Source: Paracoccaceae bacterium
GTDB taxonomy: Bacteria > Pseudomonadota > Alphaproteobacteria > Rhodobacterales > Rhodobacteraceae
Direction: 5' to 3'
Length of the DNA stretch: 53,135 bases
Assembly: GCA_026417295.1 (NCBI GenBank)
Contig: JAOADN010000012.1
Location: forward strand, 1 to 53,135
Below are positions 34,511 to 44,735 of the stretch, in pieces; positions within the stretch are counted from its first letter, which is position 1, and each line of letters opens with the position of its first letter. The position numbers and the translations under genes were made by a program. The notes under the pieces were generated by a model. That model made no database searches. It was not told the origin of the DNA and worked only from the letters and a program-made list of their open reading frames with translations.

Positions 34511-36214
34511 ATGCCACGCCTCTTGACCGCGGTCGCCCTGGGCCTGGGCCTTGCGCTGCCCCCCGCCACGGCGGGCGCCGGCGACGGCCTGGCGGGCGCC
34601 TATCTGGCCGGGCGGCAGGCCGCATCGGATTTCGACTATGTGGCGGCGGCCAGCTACTACACCCGGGCGCTGCAGTCCGACCCGGGCAATCCGGCCTTCC
34701 TGGAACAGCTCATCGTCGCGCGGCTGGCGCTTGGCGACCTGGACCGGGCGCTGCCGCTGGCCGACCGGATCGAGCAGGCCGGGGCGCGGAGCCAGGCCGC
34801 GAACATGGCCGTCCTCGCCGATCTGGCGCGGAACGAGAAATACGGGGAGATCATCGCCGAACTCGACGCGGGCCGGTCGCTGGGGCCGCTGGTCGATTCG
34901 CTCCTGCGCGCCTGGGCGCAGCTTGGCGCGGGGCAGATGTCGGACGCCTCGAAGACCTTCGACGGGCTGATCGCCGACGAGGGGACAAGGGCATTCGGCC
35001 TTTACCACAAGGCGCTGGCCGTCGCCTCGGTGGGCGATTTCGAGGGTGCGGACCGCATCCTTTCGGGCGAGGCCGAGGGACCCCTGCGGGCCACCCGGCG
35101 CGGCGTGCTGGCCCATGCCGAGGTGCTGAGCCAGCTCGAGCGCGACAGGGATGCGGCCGACCTTCTGGCGAAGGCCTTCGGGGATGCGCCCGATCCGGCC
35201 GTGGCGCGGGTGGCATCGGACCTTGCGGCGGGCGCGCCGGTGCCCTTCGACATCGTGACGGGGGCCCGCGACGGGCTGGCGGAAGTGTTCTTCACCGTGG
35301 CGGGCGCGCTGGGCACCGAGGAGCCCGACCCCTATGCGCTGGCCTATGCGCGGCTGGCGGCGGCGATCCGGCCGGGATTTTCTGACGCCATCCTGATGGC
35401 GGCCGGCATCCTGGAGGCCCAGTCGCAGTTCGATCTGGCCAACGCCGCCTACAACACGATCCCGAGCGAGGATCCCAACAGCTTCTCGGCCGAGATCGGA
35501 CGGGCCAACGTGCTGGTCCGGGCCGGCCGGCCGGATGCCGCGATCGAGGTGCTGCGGCAGCTTGCCAAGGCAAGGCCCGACATCGCGGTCGTCTGGTCGA
35601 ATCTCGGCGACCTGCTGCGGCGGCAGGGCCGCCACCAGGAGGCCGTGGCGGCCTATGACCGGGCGATCGGCCTGTTCTCGAGCGAGCAGCCCGGCCAGTG
35701 GGGCATCTACTTCGCGCGCGGGATCGCCCACGAGCAGATGGACGACCTGACGGCGGCGGATGCCGATTTCCTGATGGCGCTGAAGCTCAACCCCGATCAG
35801 CCGCAGGTCCTGAACTACCTCGGCTACAGCTATGTCGAGCGGCGGATCAACCTGGAGCAGGCGCTGGACATGATCCGCCGCGCCGTCAGGGCCGAGCCCG
35901 ACTCGGGCGCCATCGTCGACAGCCTGGGCTGGGCGCTCTATCGGCTGGGCCGCTATGACGAGGCGGTGGTCGAGATGGAGAAGGCGATCAGCCTGATGCC
36001 CTCGGACCCGGTGCTGAACGACCATCTGGGCGATGTCTACTGGGCGGTCGGCCGCCGGCGCGAGGCCGAGTTCCAGTGGCGCCGCGCGCTGTCCTTCGAG
36101 CCGAACGAGGACACCGAGACCGAGCGCATCCGCCGGAAGCTGGAAATCGGCCTGGATGCGGTGCTGAAGGAAGAGGGCTCTGCCCCGCTGTCCGTCTCGA
36201 AGAATGGCAATTGA
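34511..36214 (+). CDS. Large exported TPR-repeat protein
   Basis: A 567-residue protein with a signal peptide ([24 protein letters not shown]) and about ten tetratricopeptide units, clearest at residues 40-80 and 320-540 (for example [26 protein letters not shown] and [21 protein letters not shown]). It probably acts as a periplasmic or lipoprotein-like scaffold. Proteins of this shape precede ispE in several alphaproteobacteria, from memory. Its end overlaps ispE by 11 bases. Confidence 0.88.
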   Translation: MPRLLTAVALGLGLALPPATAGAGDGLAGAYLAGRQAASDFDYVAAASYYTRALQSDPGNPAFLEQLIVARLALGDLDRALPLADRIEQAGARSQAANMAVLADLARNEKYGEIIAELDAGRSLGPLVDSLLRAWAQLGAGQMSDASKTFDGLIADEGTRAFGLYHKALAVASVGDFEGADRILSGEAEGPLRATRRGVLAHAEVLSQLERDRDAADLLAKAFGDAPDPAVARVASDLAAGAPVPFDIVTGARDGLAEVFFTVAGALGTEEPDPYALAYARLAAAIRPGFSDAILMAAGILEAQSQFDLANAAYNTIPSEDPNSFSAEIGRANVLVRAGRPDAAIEVLRQLAKARPDIAVVWSNLGDLLRRQGRHQEAVAAYDRAIGLFSSEQPGQWGIYFARGIAHEQMDDLTAADADFLMALKLNPDQPQVLNYLGYSYVERRINLEQALDMIRRAVRAEPDSGAIVDSLGWALYRLGRYDEAVVEMEKAISLMPSDPVLNDHLGDVYWAVGRRREAEFQWRRALSFEPNEDTETERIRRKLEIGLDAVLKEEGSAPLSVSKNGN

Positions 36215-37055
36215 GGACTTCGCGCCCGCCAAGGTGAACCTGACGCTGCACGTCACGGGGCGCCGTGCGGATGGCTATCACCTGCTGGACAGCCTTGTCG
36301 TCTTTGCCGATTGCGGCGATCGCCTGCGTGTCGAACCCGGGGCGGACCTCGAACTGGTGGCGGAGGGACCCTTCGCCGGCGCGCTGGGCCCCGGCGCCGA
36401 CAATCTGGTGTTGCGCGCGGCGCGGCTGATGGACCCCGGGCGCGGGGCGCGGATCACCCTGCGCAAGAACCTTCCCGTGGCCGCCGGGCTGGGCGGCGGA
36501 TCGGCAGATGCCGCGGCGACCTTGCGCGCGCTGGCCGCGCTGTGGGCCGCCCCTCTGCCCGACGCGGCGGCGGCGGCCGGGCTGGGCGCGGACGTGCCGG
36601 TCTGCCTGGCCGGTCGGCCGGCCCGGATGCGCGGCCGCGGCGAGCGGATCGAGCCGGTGGCGCCGCTGCCGGAGATGGCGCTCGTCCTGGCCAATCCCGG
36701 CGAGCGGCTTGCGACCGCAGAGGTCTTCGCCGCCCTCTCGGCGCGCGACAATGCACCGATGCCCGATCAGCTTCCGGCCTGGGACGGGTTCGAGGCCCTC
36801 GTCTCGTTCCTTGCCGCCCAGCGCAACGACCTCGAGCCGCCCGCAAGGCGACTGCGGCCCGCCATCGGCGACGTCCTGGCGGCGCTGTCGGCGCAGCCGG
36901 GCTGCCGGCTGGCGCGGATGTCGGGTTCGGGGGCGACCTGCTTCGGCCTCTTCGCCGCGCGCCCGGCAGCGGATGCCGCGGCGGACGCGCTTCGCCGTGC
37001 GCGGCCCGGCTGGTGGGTCGAAGCCGCCGGCCCTTGCCCGGCGCCGTCTACCTGA
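36204..37055 (+). CDS. ispE: 4-(cytidine 5'-diphospho)-2-C-methyl-D-erythritol kinase
   Basis: IspE phosphorylates CDP-ME in the MEP isoprenoid pathway. The 283-residue GHMP kinase has [27 protein letters not shown], the ATP motif [16 protein letters not shown] and the C-terminal [12 protein letters not shown]. It overlaps the TPR gene and converges with the polyprenyl synthase gene, whose stop lies inside its last codons (8-base overlap). Its products feed the polyprenyl chain used by UbiA. Confidence 0.95.
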   Translation: MAIEDFAPAKVNLTLHVTGRRADGYHLLDSLVVFADCGDRLRVEPGADLELVAEGPFAGALGPGADNLVLRAARLMDPGRGARITLRKNLPVAAGLGGGSADAAATLRALAALWAAPLPDAAAAAGLGADVPVCLAGRPARMRGRGERIEPVAPLPEMALVLANPGERLATAEVFAALSARDNAPMPDQLPAWDGFEALVSFLAAQRNDLEPPARRLRPAIGDVLAALSAQPGCRLARMSGSGATCFGLFAARPAADAAADALRRARPGWWVEAAGPCPAPST

Positions 37056-38049
37056 TCCGTTCGACGACGAAGTCGGCCAGATCGGCCAGCATCTCCCGCC
37101 CCTCGTGAGGCGGCAGCGACAGGACGGCGGCCCGCGCCCGCGCGGCCCAGTCCATCGCCTCGGCGCGTGTCGCCTCGAGCGTGCGATGGCGGGCGAGGAT
37201 GGCCAGCGCGGCGTCGAGATCGCCGTCCCGCTGGTCGCCCCTGGCGATCACCCTGGTCCAGAAGGCCCGCTCGGCCTCGTCGGCAAGGGCCACCGCCTTG
37301 ATGACGGGCAGCGTCAGCTTCCGCTCGCGAAAGTCGTCGCCGACGTTCTTGCCGATGCTGCCGGCGGAGCCGCCGTAGTCCAGCACGTCGTCGGTCATCT
37401 GGAAGGCGATGCCGAGCGCGTCGCCGTAGTCGAAGAGCGCGCGCACATGCGCCTCGTCCGCCCCCGCGATGACGCCGCCCACCTCGGTTGCGGCCGAGAA
37501 GAGCGCCGCGGTCTTGCCCCGGATCACGCGGAGATAGGTCGCCTCGGTGGTCCGGAGGTCCTGGCTGGCCGAGAGTTGCAGCACCTCGCCCTCGGCGATC
37601 GTCGCTGCCGCGTCCGAGAGGATTCCCAGCACCCGCAGCGAGCCGGTTTCCGTCATGAGCTGGAAGGACCGTGCGAAGAGGTAGTCGCCGACGAGGACCG
37701 AGGACTTGTTGTCCCACAGCAGGTTCGCCGTCGGCCGGCCGCGCCGCTGCGCGCTTTCGTCCACGACGTCGTCATGCAGCAGCGTCGCGGTGTGGATGAA
37801 TTCCACGGTCGCGGCGAGATGGACGTGGAACGGCCCCGGATAGCCGAACAGGCGCGCGGCCGCGAGCGTCAGCATCGGGCGGATGCGCTTGCCGCCGGCC
37901 TCGACCAGGTGGCGTGTCACCTCGGGGATGCGGGGGGCATGTTCCGAGGCCATGCGGTCGCGGATCAGCGCATTGACCCCGTCCATGTCGGCCGCGAGCC
38001 AGGCCGACAGGCGGTCAAGCGGGTTGTCCTTCGTCTCGTCCAGGCCCAT
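37048..38049 (-). CDS. Polyprenyl (octa/decaprenyl) diphosphate synthase
   Basis: A trans-prenyltransferase (333 residues) that makes the long chain of ubiquinone. It has [11 protein letters not shown], the first Asp-rich motif [10 protein letters not shown], the second [10 protein letters not shown] and the KTAALFSAA region. The start [13 protein letters not shown] at 38049 fits the family; the longer frame upstream overlaps the divergent DUF2007 gene. Chain length cannot be read, but Rhodobacterales usually carry Q10. Confidence 0.92.
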   Translation of the reverse strand: MGLDETKDNPLDRLSAWLAADMDGVNALIRDRMASEHAPRIPEVTRHLVEAGGKRIRPMLTLAAARLFGYPGPFHVHLAATVEFIHTATLLHDDVVDESAQRRGRPTANLLWDNKSSVLVGDYLFARSFQLMTETGSLRVLGILSDAAATIAEGEVLQLSASQDLRTTEATYLRVIRGKTAALFSAATEVGGVIAGADEAHVRALFDYGDALGIAFQMTDDVLDYGGSAGSIGKNVGDDFRERKLTLPVIKAVALADEAERAFWTRVIARGDQRDGDLDAALAILARHRTLEATRAEAMDWAARARAAVLSLPPHEGREMLADLADFVVERIR

Positions 38050-38121
38050 CTCGACCCCGCCGTCCCGTCTGCCCGATCCGCCCTCGACAATCCCGGGCGG
38101 CTGCCCCTTACTTCCAGGCCC

Positions 38122-38343
38122 ATGAAAGAGCTTCTGCGCACCAACGACCCGACCGTGATCGCCTTCGCGACGGCGCTTCTGGAAGGCGAGGGTATAGCCG
38201 TGTTTCAGCTTGACGTCCACATGAGCGTCCTGGACGGATCGATCGGCATCCTGCCCCGGCGGCTGATGGTGGCGGACCGCGACCACTTCCTTGCCGCGGC
38301 CGTTCTGCGCGACAACGGCATCGCGACGGCAGGCGGGGAATGA
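38122..38343 (+). CDS. DUF2007-domain protein
   Basis: A 73-residue protein (MKELLRTNDPTVIAFATALLEGEGI, GILPRRLMVADRDHFLAAAVL). It matches the DUF2007 family of small proteins with unknown or suggested signalling role. The start is the ATG at 38122. Its stop overlaps the methyltransferase start (ATGA), so the two are coupled. Divergent from the polyprenyl synthase. Confidence 0.85.
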   Translation: MKELLRTNDPTVIAFATALLEGEGIAVFQLDVHMSVLDGSIGILPRRLMVADRDHFLAAAVLRDNGIATAGGE

Positions 38344-39098
38344 CGGGGGCCGGCGGGCTGACCGAGGACGGCTTCCTTGGCGGTCGGCTGAGGGTGCTTC
38401 AGCCGAAGGTGGGGTTCCGCTCTTCGGCGGATGCGGTTCTGCTGGCCGCCGCGGTTCCGGCGCGCCCCGGCGATGCGGTTCTGGAGATCGGCTGCGGTGC
38501 GGGCGTGGCCGCCCTGTGCCTGCTGGCGCGCGTTCCCTCCGCCGCGGTCACCGGCCTGGAACTGCAGCCGGACTATGCCGCGCTGGCGCGGCAGAACGCC
38601 CTGCGCAACGGGCTGGCGCTCGAGGTCGTCGAGGGCGACCTGACGGCGATGCCGGCGGCGCTGCGCGGCCGGTCCTTCGATCACGTGATGATGAACCCGC
38701 CCTATCTCCGCGCCGGAGGCGGCACCGCGGCCACCGACCCGGGCCGCGACGCCGCCCTGCGCGAGCGCGCGCCCCTTGCGGCCTGGATCGCAGCCGGCCT
38801 GCGGCGCCTGCGGCCCGGCGGCACGCTGACGCTGATCCAGTCGGCCGCCCGGCTGGGCGACATACTGGCCGCCTGCGGGACGGGGACGGTCACCATCCTG
38901 CCGGTCCAGCCGCGCAGGGGACGCCCTGCGGGACGCGTGATCGTCGCCGTCAGGAAGGGCCGCAGGGGGGACCTGCGGATTCTGGCGCCGCTCGTCCTGC
39001 ACCGGGGCGAATCGCACGAAGGCGACCGCGACAGCCACTCGGCCGAGGCGGAGGCCATCCTGCGCGCGGCGGCCCCCCTGCCGGTCGCGGATCGGTAA
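38340..39098 (+). CDS. tRNA1(Val) (adenine(37)-N6)-methyltransferase-like (TrmN6)
   Basis: A 252-residue class I SAM methyltransferase. The start LQPKVGFRSSADAVLLAAAV and the SAM motif LEIGCGAGVAALCLLARV, then the N6-adenine motif MNPPY, place it with TrmN6 (YfiC). The substrate has not been shown here, and related members can act on other RNAs. Overlaps the DUF2007 gene. Confidence 0.88.
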   Translation: MTGAGGLTEDGFLGGRLRVLQPKVGFRSSADAVLLAAAVPARPGDAVLEIGCGAGVAALCLLARVPSAAVTGLELQPDYAALARQNALRNGLALEVVEGDLTAMPAALRGRSFDHVMMNPPYLRAGGGTAATDPGRDAALRERAPLAAWIAAGLRRLRPGGTLTLIQSAARLGDILAACGTGTVTILPVQPRRGRPAGRVIVAVRKGRRGDLRILAPLVLHRGESHEGDRDSHSAEAEAILRAAAPLPVADR

Positions 39099-39218
39099 AC
39101 ACTTCGGCAACCCTCTGCGTTCATGCTGCCCGGGGCGGTTCAATCCCGCGGACGGGCGTGACACGACTCGGGTTGTGTGGTGAACTCGGACCCGGGATCC
39201 ACAGGAGAGGAGACGACG

Positions 39219-39389
39219 ATGTCGATGGTTTCGCACCTGGAGGAACTTCGGAGAAAGCACCAGCTTCTGTCCGAGGCGGTCGAGGAGGCCGAACGCAGTC
39301 CTTCGACCGACCACCTTGCCATCGCGGACCTCAAGAAACAGAAACTCAGGATCAAGGAAGAGATCAGCCGCCTGACGCAGGTGGCCTGA
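39219..39389 (+). CDS. YdcH family protein (DUF465)
   Basis: A 56-residue helical-hairpin protein (MSMVSHLEELRRKHQLLSEAV, HLAIADLKKQKLRIKEEI) of the YdcH/DUF465 family. An AGGAGAGGAG ribosome-binding site decides for the ATG at 39219 over an in-frame start at 39177. Its last 26 bases overlap the end of the DMT transporter gene on the opposite strand. Function unknown. Confidence 0.9.
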   Translation: MSMVSHLEELRRKHQLLSEAVEEAERSPSTDHLAIADLKKQKLRIKEEISRLTQVA

Positions 39390-40263
39390 CGACAGCCGCG
39401 CGGGTGCGGGCGCCGGCCCTTGCGGCCAGCGCCGCGCCCGCCGCGATCAGAAGGGCGGCAAGGCCCAGACCGGCGCTGGCAGGGGCGAAGCCCGTGACGA
39501 CCAGAAGGCAGGTCGACAGGAGCGGCGCGGCATAGGAGGCCACGCCGAGAAGCTGGATGTCGCCGCGCTTCATCCCGACGTCCCAGACATAGAAGGCAAG
39601 CCCGACCGGCCCGAGGCCCAGCGCCAGGACCGCGATCCAGCCCGTTGCGTCCTGCGGCCAGACCGTCGTCTCGAGGGCGAGGTGCGCGGGAACCGACAGG
39701 ACCGAAGTCAGCAGGCAGAAGACCGCGACGGCGGCGGTCGGCACGCTGCCCATGCGCCGGGAGAGGACGGAATAGGTGGCCCAGGTCAGCGCGCAGAGGA
39801 AGGCGAGGATGTAGCCCGACATCGACGCGCCGTCGAAGGCCACACCGTCCTTCGTCACGATCAGCGCCACTCCGGCGAAGGCGACGAGCGCCCCGATGAC
39901 GTGCCCCGGGCCCAGGCGCTCGCCCGGCAGGAACCCCGAGAACAGCACGATGAGCAGCGGCCAGAGATAGGCGATGAGGCCGGCCTCGGCCGGCGGCGCA
40001 AGGCGCAGCGCCGAGAAGTAGAGGAAATGATAGCCGAAAAGGCCTGCCGTGCCGAAGGCATAGACGCGCCAGCCCACGCCGCGCAGCTGCCCGATGCCGC
40101 CGGTCGCGGCGATCCAGGCGAAGCCGACGCAGGCGCCCAGGGCGAAGGTCATCGCGTTGAGCTGCAGGGGCGGGACGGGCCGCGAGCCGACAGTCAGGAC
40201 GGCCAGCGCCGACCACATCAGGACGGCGAGGAAACCGGTGGCGGTGGCGCGGCTGCGGCTCAT
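39364..40263 (-). CDS. DMT-superfamily exporter (EamA, YddG-like)
   Basis: A 299-residue membrane protein with ten predicted helices and two EamA repeats. The sequence LRLAPPAEAGLIAYLWPLLIVLFS and the second LQLLGVASYAAPLLST place it near YddG-type aromatic amino acid exporters. The exported compound is not known. It lies downstream of the ATP-grasp gene (53-base gap) on the same strand and overlaps ydcH at its end. Confidence 0.88.
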   Translation of the reverse strand: MSRSRATATGFLAVLMWSALAVLTVGSRPVPPLQLNAMTFALGACVGFAWIAATGGIGQLRGVGWRVYAFGTAGLFGYHFLYFSALRLAPPAEAGLIAYLWPLLIVLFSGFLPGERLGPGHVIGALVAFAGVALIVTKDGVAFDGASMSGYILAFLCALTWATYSVLSRRMGSVPTAAVAVFCLLTSVLSVPAHLALETTVWPQDATGWIAVLALGLGPVGLAFYVWDVGMKRGDIQLLGVASYAAPLLSTCLLVVTGFAPASAGLGLAALLIAAGAALAARAGARTRAAVVRPPASGG

Positions 40264-40316
40264 GCGGGGCCCGGGGTTTCAGGTCGGCCGGGCAGGCCGC
40301 CCGCCGGCGCGAGACC

Positions 40317-41546
40317 CTATTCGGCAGCCCGCCGCGCTTCAACCCCGGGCGCGGCCGCGCCGGCGGGGCGCTCGCGCTTCTTCCACCTTTCGGTCCAGTC
40401 CTTCATGGCGGCGCGCCGGGCGGCGCAGAAGGCGCGGCATTCCTCGATCAGGGGCGCGATGTCGGGACCGAGGAATCCCCGGTTCGACGCCCGCTGGTAG
40501 AGCGTGTGGAAGGGATTGGCATTGGTCTCGGTGATGACCGGCCCGGCGGCGGTGACGGCCACGTCCCAGCCGAGGATGCCGTGATCGGCAAGGACGCGGT
40601 GCGCCCGCAGGACCAGATCCACGCTTTCGGCATAAAGGGGGATCGTCTGGCCCGCCATCGTGACGCCGGTCACCGGATGCGTCTCGATCGCGCGCTGCGA
40701 GATGCTGAGCATGCCGCCGACGCGCAGGATCCGCCCCTCGGCCCGATCGACGAGCGCGACCATCGAGGCGCCGCCCGTGCTTGAATCGACCATCGCGCCG
40801 GGGGCCGGGATGCGCAGGAGCGCATAGAGGAGCTTCGGTCCCTCGGGCGTCTGGACGGTGACAAGGCGCAGGCCCGCCATGGTCGGCCCGACGATGGCGG
40901 CCAGGCGCGGATGGTTGAAGATGATGTCCTGGAAGACGTAGCCCTCGGAATGGAAGGCGAAGATCTCCTGCGCGAGGCGTTCGACCGGCGCGATGCGGCC
41001 GTTGAGCAGCGTGACCCTGTCGCCGTCGATGGCGAGGATCCCCGCCGCGCCGATCGAGCGCGAGGCGTGGACGGGCTTGCCGAAACACGGCACGGCGCCG
41101 GGGCTGCGCAGATAGGCAACGACCTCGGCCGGCGAGGTCAGGCTGCGCGGGGATTCCAGCCGGTAGAGCGACGAGGCATGCGCGCGGATCGGCGGCACCG
41201 GCAGGCCCGCCCCGGCCAGGACCAGGGTGGAGAGCACCTTGTCATCGACGAGGTTGCGGTGCGTCCTGAGCTCGGGGGGGGCCAGCGAGCGGTTCAGCGC
41301 CGTGCAGGCCCGGTCCGACAGGATCGCCCGGCGCCCGGCGCGGTCCAGGTCCTTCCGGTAGAGGCCGAAGAGGAAGTAGTCCATCGGCTCGAACCTGCGG
41401 AACAGGACCGCAGCGGCAAGTTCGGCGAACTGGCGGATTGCCGGCTTGCCCTGCGTGGCGGCAGCCCAGCGGATGGCGCCGGGCATGTCCATCGACTTGA
41501 CCGGCAGATAGTTCTGCAGCACAGGCGCGTCGTCGGCATCCATCAT
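40317..41546 (-). CDS. ATP-grasp protein (sugar-transfer-associated type)
   Basis: A 409-residue protein whose C-terminal half is an ATP-grasp domain: CFGKPVHASRSIGAAGIL, GYVFQDIIFNHP, LYALLRIPAPGAMVD and the metal end VITETNANPFHTLYQR. From memory this fits the Pfam family of sugar-transfer-associated ATP-grasp proteins, found near exopolysaccharide genes. Here the neighbours are PHB genes and a transporter, with no glycosyltransferase. It should ligate an acid and an amine or similar with ATP; the substrates are unknown. It is 86 bases after phaB on the same strand. Confidence 0.85.
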   Translation of the reverse strand: MMDADDAPVLQNYLPVKSMDMPGAIRWAAATQGKPAIRQFAELAAAVLFRRFEPMDYFLFGLYRKDLDRAGRRAILSDRACTALNRSLAPPELRTHRNLVDDKVLSTLVLAGAGLPVPPIRAHASSLYRLESPRSLTSPAEVVAYLRSPGAVPCFGKPVHASRSIGAAGILAIDGDRVTLLNGRIAPVERLAQEIFAFHSEGYVFQDIIFNHPRLAAIVGPTMAGLRLVTVQTPEGPKLLYALLRIPAPGAMVDSSTGGASMVALVDRAEGRILRVGGMLSISQRAIETHPVTGVTMAGQTIPLYAESVDLVLRAHRVLADHGILGWDVAVTAAGPVITETNANPFHTLYQRASNRGFLGPDIAPLIEECRAFCAARRAAMKDWTERWKKRERPAGAAAPGVEARRAAE

Positions 41547-41632
41547 CGGGGCTCCGGGCCGGGTTGGCCGAAGGGCGGCGGCGGCCCCGCGCGCCGCCCG
41601 CGGCAGGCTTGGGCCATCCGCATCGCCGTGGC

Positions 41633-42358
41633 TCAGACGAAGAACTGGCCGCCGTTCGCGCTGACGGTCGAGCCGGTGATGAAGCCGGCATCGTCGCTGG
41701 CCAGGAAGACGACGATGCGCGCGATCTCGTCGGGTTCGCCGAGGCGGCCGACGGGGATCTGCGGGATGATCCGCTCGGAAAGCACCTTCTCGTCGATGGC
41801 GCGCACCATCTCGGTCGCGATGTAGCCCGGGCAGATCGCGTTCACGGTGATGCCAGCGCGCGCGCCTTCCTGCGCCAGCGCCTTGGTGAAGCCGAGGTCC
41901 CCCGCCTTCGCGGCCGAGTAGTTGGCCTGCCCCGCCTGGCCCTTCTGGCCGTTGATCGAGCTGATGTTGATGACGCGGCCGAACCTGCGCTCGCGCATCC
42001 CCGGCCAGACCGGATGGGTCATGTTGAAGAGCCCGGTGAGGTTCGTATCGATGACCTCCCTCCACTGCTGGGGGGTCATCTTGTGGAACATCGCGTCGCG
42101 CGTGATGCCGGCATTGTTGACCAGCACCTCGACGGGGCCGAGATCGGCCTCGACCCGCCCGATCCCCGCCACGCAGGCATCGTAGTCGGCCACCGACCAC
42201 TTGTAGGTCGGGATCCCGGTCTGACTGGTGAAGGCGGCCGCGGCCTCGTCGTTGCCGGCGTAGTTGGCGGCGACGGAATAGCCAGCGGCCCTGAGCGCAG
42301 TCGAGATCGCCGCGCCGATCCCGCGCGACCCCCCCGTGACGAGTGCGACGCGTCCCAT
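41633..42358 (-). CDS. phaB: Acetoacetyl-CoA reductase PhaB
   Basis: PhaB reduces acetoacetyl-CoA to (R)-3-hydroxybutyryl-CoA with NADPH for polyhydroxybutyrate. The 241-residue SDR has TGGSRGIG, NNAGITRDAMFHKM, the Ser in NISSINGQKGQAGQ with Tyr and Lys in NYSAAKAG, and ends GSTVSANGGQFFV. It follows phaA on the same strand after 101 bases, a gap with a 13-base palindrome. Confidence 0.96.
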   Translation of the reverse strand: MGRVALVTGGSRGIGAAISTALRAAGYSVAANYAGNDEAAAAFTSQTGIPTYKWSVADYDACVAGIGRVEADLGPVEVLVNNAGITRDAMFHKMTPQQWREVIDTNLTGLFNMTHPVWPGMRERRFGRVINISSINGQKGQAGQANYSAAKAGDLGFTKALAQEGARAGITVNAICPGYIATEMVRAIDEKVLSERIIPQIPVGRLGEPDEIARIVVFLASDDAGFITGSTVSANGGQFFV

Positions 42359-42413
42359 GATTCCTCCCTCGGTCCGATCCTTGAAATATCGCTACCGGAC
42401 GGCAGCCCTGCGC

Positions 42414-42426
42414 GCAATAATATTGC
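42414..42426. repeat. Perfect 13-base palindrome between phaA and phaB
   Basis: GCAATAATATTGC lies in the phaA-phaB gap. It is AT-rich in a GC-rich setting, so a protein-binding site is likely. No T-run follows on either strand. Confidence 0.45.
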
Positions 42427-42459
42427 TCTGGATCGCCCCGTGCGACGCTGCGGCGGCGC

Positions 42460-43635
42460 TCAGGCGCGCTCGACGCACATCGCGACGCCCATGCCGCCGC
42501 CGATGCACAGCGTGGCAAGGCCCCGGCTTGCGCCGCGGCGCTGCATCTCGAACAGGAGCGTGTTCAGGATGCGCGCGCCCGAGGCGCCGATCGGGTGGCC
42601 GATGGCGATGGCCCCGCCGTTGACGTTGACGATGGCCGGGTCCCAGCCCATGTCCTTGTTCACCGCGCAGGCCTGCGCGGCGAAGGCCTCGTTCGCCTCG
42701 ACGAGGTCGAGGTCCTGCACCTTCCAGCCGGCCTTCTGCAGCGCCTTGCGGCTGGCATGGACGGGGCCGACGCCCATGATCGACGGGTCGAGCCCGACCG
42801 TCGCATAGGAGGCGATGCGGGCGAGCGGCTTCAGCCCGCGCCGTGCCGCCGCCTCTTCGGTCATCACCAGCACCGCGGCCGCACCGTCATTGATGCCGCT
42901 GGCATTGGCGGCGGTGACCGTGCCGTCCTTGGCGAAGGCCGGGCGGAGCTTCTGCATCGCGTCCATCGTCGCGCCGTGGCGGATGTATTCGTCGCTGTCC
43001 ACGACCACGTCGCCCTTCCGCGTCGGGACGGTGACGGGCACGATCTCGTCCCTGAACCTGCCGGCCTTCTGCGCCGCCTCGGCCTTGTTCTGGCTGGCGA
43101 GCGCGAATTCGTCCTGCATCTCGCGGCTGATCTGCCACTGCGCGGCCACGTTCTCGGCCGTCTGGCCCATGTGGTAGCCGTTGAAGGCATCCCACAGGCC
43201 GTCGCGGATCATCGAATCGATGAAGTTGAGGTCGCCCATCTTCTGGCCGGCGCGCAGATGCGCGACATGGGGCGAAAGGCTCATCGATTCCTGGCCGCCG
43301 GCCACCACGATCTCGGCATCGCCGAGCTGGACGTGCTGGGCCGCCAGCGCGACGGCGCGCAGGCCCGAGCCGCAGACCTGGTTGATGCCCCAGGCGGCGC
43401 TTTCCCTGGGCAGTCCGGCCTTGATGTGGGCCTGGCGTGCGGGGTTCTGGCCCTGCCCCGCGGTCAGCACCTGGCCGAGGATCGTCTCGCTCACCTCGGC
43501 CTTGTCGATCCCGGCACGGGCCACCACCGCCCCGATCACGGCGGCGCCGAGATCATGGGCGGGGACCGTGGCGAAGGATCCGTTGAAGCTGCCGACGGCG
43601 GTACGGGCGGCGGAGACGATGACGGCCTTGGACAT
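42460..43635 (-). CDS. phaA: Acetyl-CoA acetyltransferase PhaA
   Basis: This thiolase (391 residues) condenses two acetyl-CoA to acetoacetyl-CoA. The acyl-accepting cysteine is in [14 protein letters not shown], and the other active-site groups are in [19 protein letters not shown] and [13 protein letters not shown]. The start [17 protein letters not shown] at 43635 is the family start. It leads a two-gene PHB module; no PHB synthase is in the window. Confidence 0.97.
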   Translation of the reverse strand: MSKAVIVSAARTAVGSFNGSFATVPAHDLGAAVIGAVVARAGIDKAEVSETILGQVLTAGQGQNPARQAHIKAGLPRESAAWGINQVCGSGLRAVALAAQHVQLGDAEIVVAGGQESMSLSPHVAHLRAGQKMGDLNFIDSMIRDGLWDAFNGYHMGQTAENVAAQWQISREMQDEFALASQNKAEAAQKAGRFRDEIVPVTVPTRKGDVVVDSDEYIRHGATMDAMQKLRPAFAKDGTVTAANASGINDGAAAVLVMTEEAAARRGLKPLARIASYATVGLDPSIMGVGPVHASRKALQKAGWKVQDLDLVEANEAFAAQACAVNKDMGWDPAIVNVNGGAIAIGHPIGASGARILNTLLFEMQRRGASRGLATLCIGGGMGVAMCVERA

Positions 43636-43806
43636 TCGCAATCCTCTCGGGTCTGGCGGCGTGCCGGCGCCACCCCGGGCCTTCCGTCCGGCCGGGCGCA
43701 GGTTCACACTTCCCATAGGCGCAGGGTCGCCGAAAGACAACGCCCCCCGCGCGCGGTTCCGGGCACAAGGGGAGCCGAGGCCGGCGGGCCGCCGCCGGGC
43801 GGGGCG

Positions 43807-44634
43807 TCAGGCGGACCTGCGTGCCTTCGGCATGTGCCAGGGCGGGGTGACCGAGGGCGCGCCGATGTAGTAGCCCTGCAGGCAGTCGATGCCGGAGCGG
43901 ACGAGGAAGCGCGCGTCGGCCTCGCTTTCCACCGATTCGGCGATCGTCACCACGCCGAAGGCCTTGCCGACGCCGATCAGCGCCTGGGTCACGCACTGGT
44001 TGTCGGCATTGCGGCTGACGCCGCGGATGAACTGGCCGTCGATCTTCAGGATGTCGAACATGAATTCGCGCAGGTGGCGGAACGAGGTGCTGCCCGCGCC
44101 GAAGTCGTCAAGCGCGAAGGTCACGCCCTTGGCCTGGAACTCGCGCAGGAAGGCGCCGGTGATGTCGGGCGTCAGCATCGCCGAATCCTCGGACATCTCG
44201 AGGATCAGGCGTTCGGCCGCCGCGGGATCGCCCGACAGGCCGCGGCGCAGCGTGTTCATCCAGCGGGCATAGCCGATCGAGCGTGCCGACATGTTGATGG
44301 CAAGGCGCAGGCCGGGATCGCGCGAGAGCGCGATGAACCCCATCTCGAGCGCGAGGCAGTCGATCTGGCGCCCCGTCTCCGTCACCTCGACGGCGGCCAT
44401 GAACTCGCGCGCGGGGATGATGTGCCCGGCCTCGTCGAGGAGCCGCACCAGACCCTCGTAGAAGGCCGGGCGGTCGGGGCGCGCGGCGTTCACCACCGGC
44501 TGGAAGGCGAGCAGCACGTCGCGGCGGGCGACGGCGCGGCGGACCATCGCGTCGATGTCGCCGGTCACCGCCGCCGCCGCGGCGGAGACGGGATCGGCCG
44601 CGTCGCGGTCGATCGGGGGGCGCCTGTGCTTCAT
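43807..44634 (-). CDS. EAL-domain protein, c-di-GMP phosphodiesterase
   Basis: A 275-residue protein made almost only of an EAL domain (from about residue 30). Key motifs: YEGLVRLLD (EGL variant of EAL), LAINMSARS, ILEMSED, FALDDFGAGSTSF, ILKIDGQFIRG and TIAESVESEADA. The metal-binding Glu, Asn and Asp positions are kept, so hydrolysis of c-di-GMP is likely. There is no sensor or membrane domain. Start at the ATG at 44634. Divergent from tag. Confidence 0.88.
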   Translation of the reverse strand: MKHRRPPIDRDAADPVSAAAAAVTGDIDAMVRRAVARRDVLLAFQPVVNAARPDRPAFYEGLVRLLDEAGHIIPAREFMAAVEVTETGRQIDCLALEMGFIALSRDPGLRLAINMSARSIGYARWMNTLRRGLSGDPAAAERLILEMSEDSAMLTPDITGAFLREFQAKGVTFALDDFGAGSTSFRHLREFMFDILKIDGQFIRGVSRNADNQCVTQALIGVGKAFGVVTIAESVESEADARFLVRSGIDCLQGYYIGAPSVTPPWHMPKARRSA

Positions 44635-44735
44635 CCTGGTCGTCCAGCGCTGTTTCGGGCTTGCCGCGGGGCGGCCGGCGCAGGATCGTGGCAAAGCGCT
44701 AAGGACGGGTTTACCGGCATGGGGAGGCCGAGGGG

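Noticed and set aside
43807-44634. EGL instead of EAL as a sign of an inactive phosphodiesterase
   Set aside because: Glycine at the middle position is tolerated in active members, and the other metal and catalytic residues are present.
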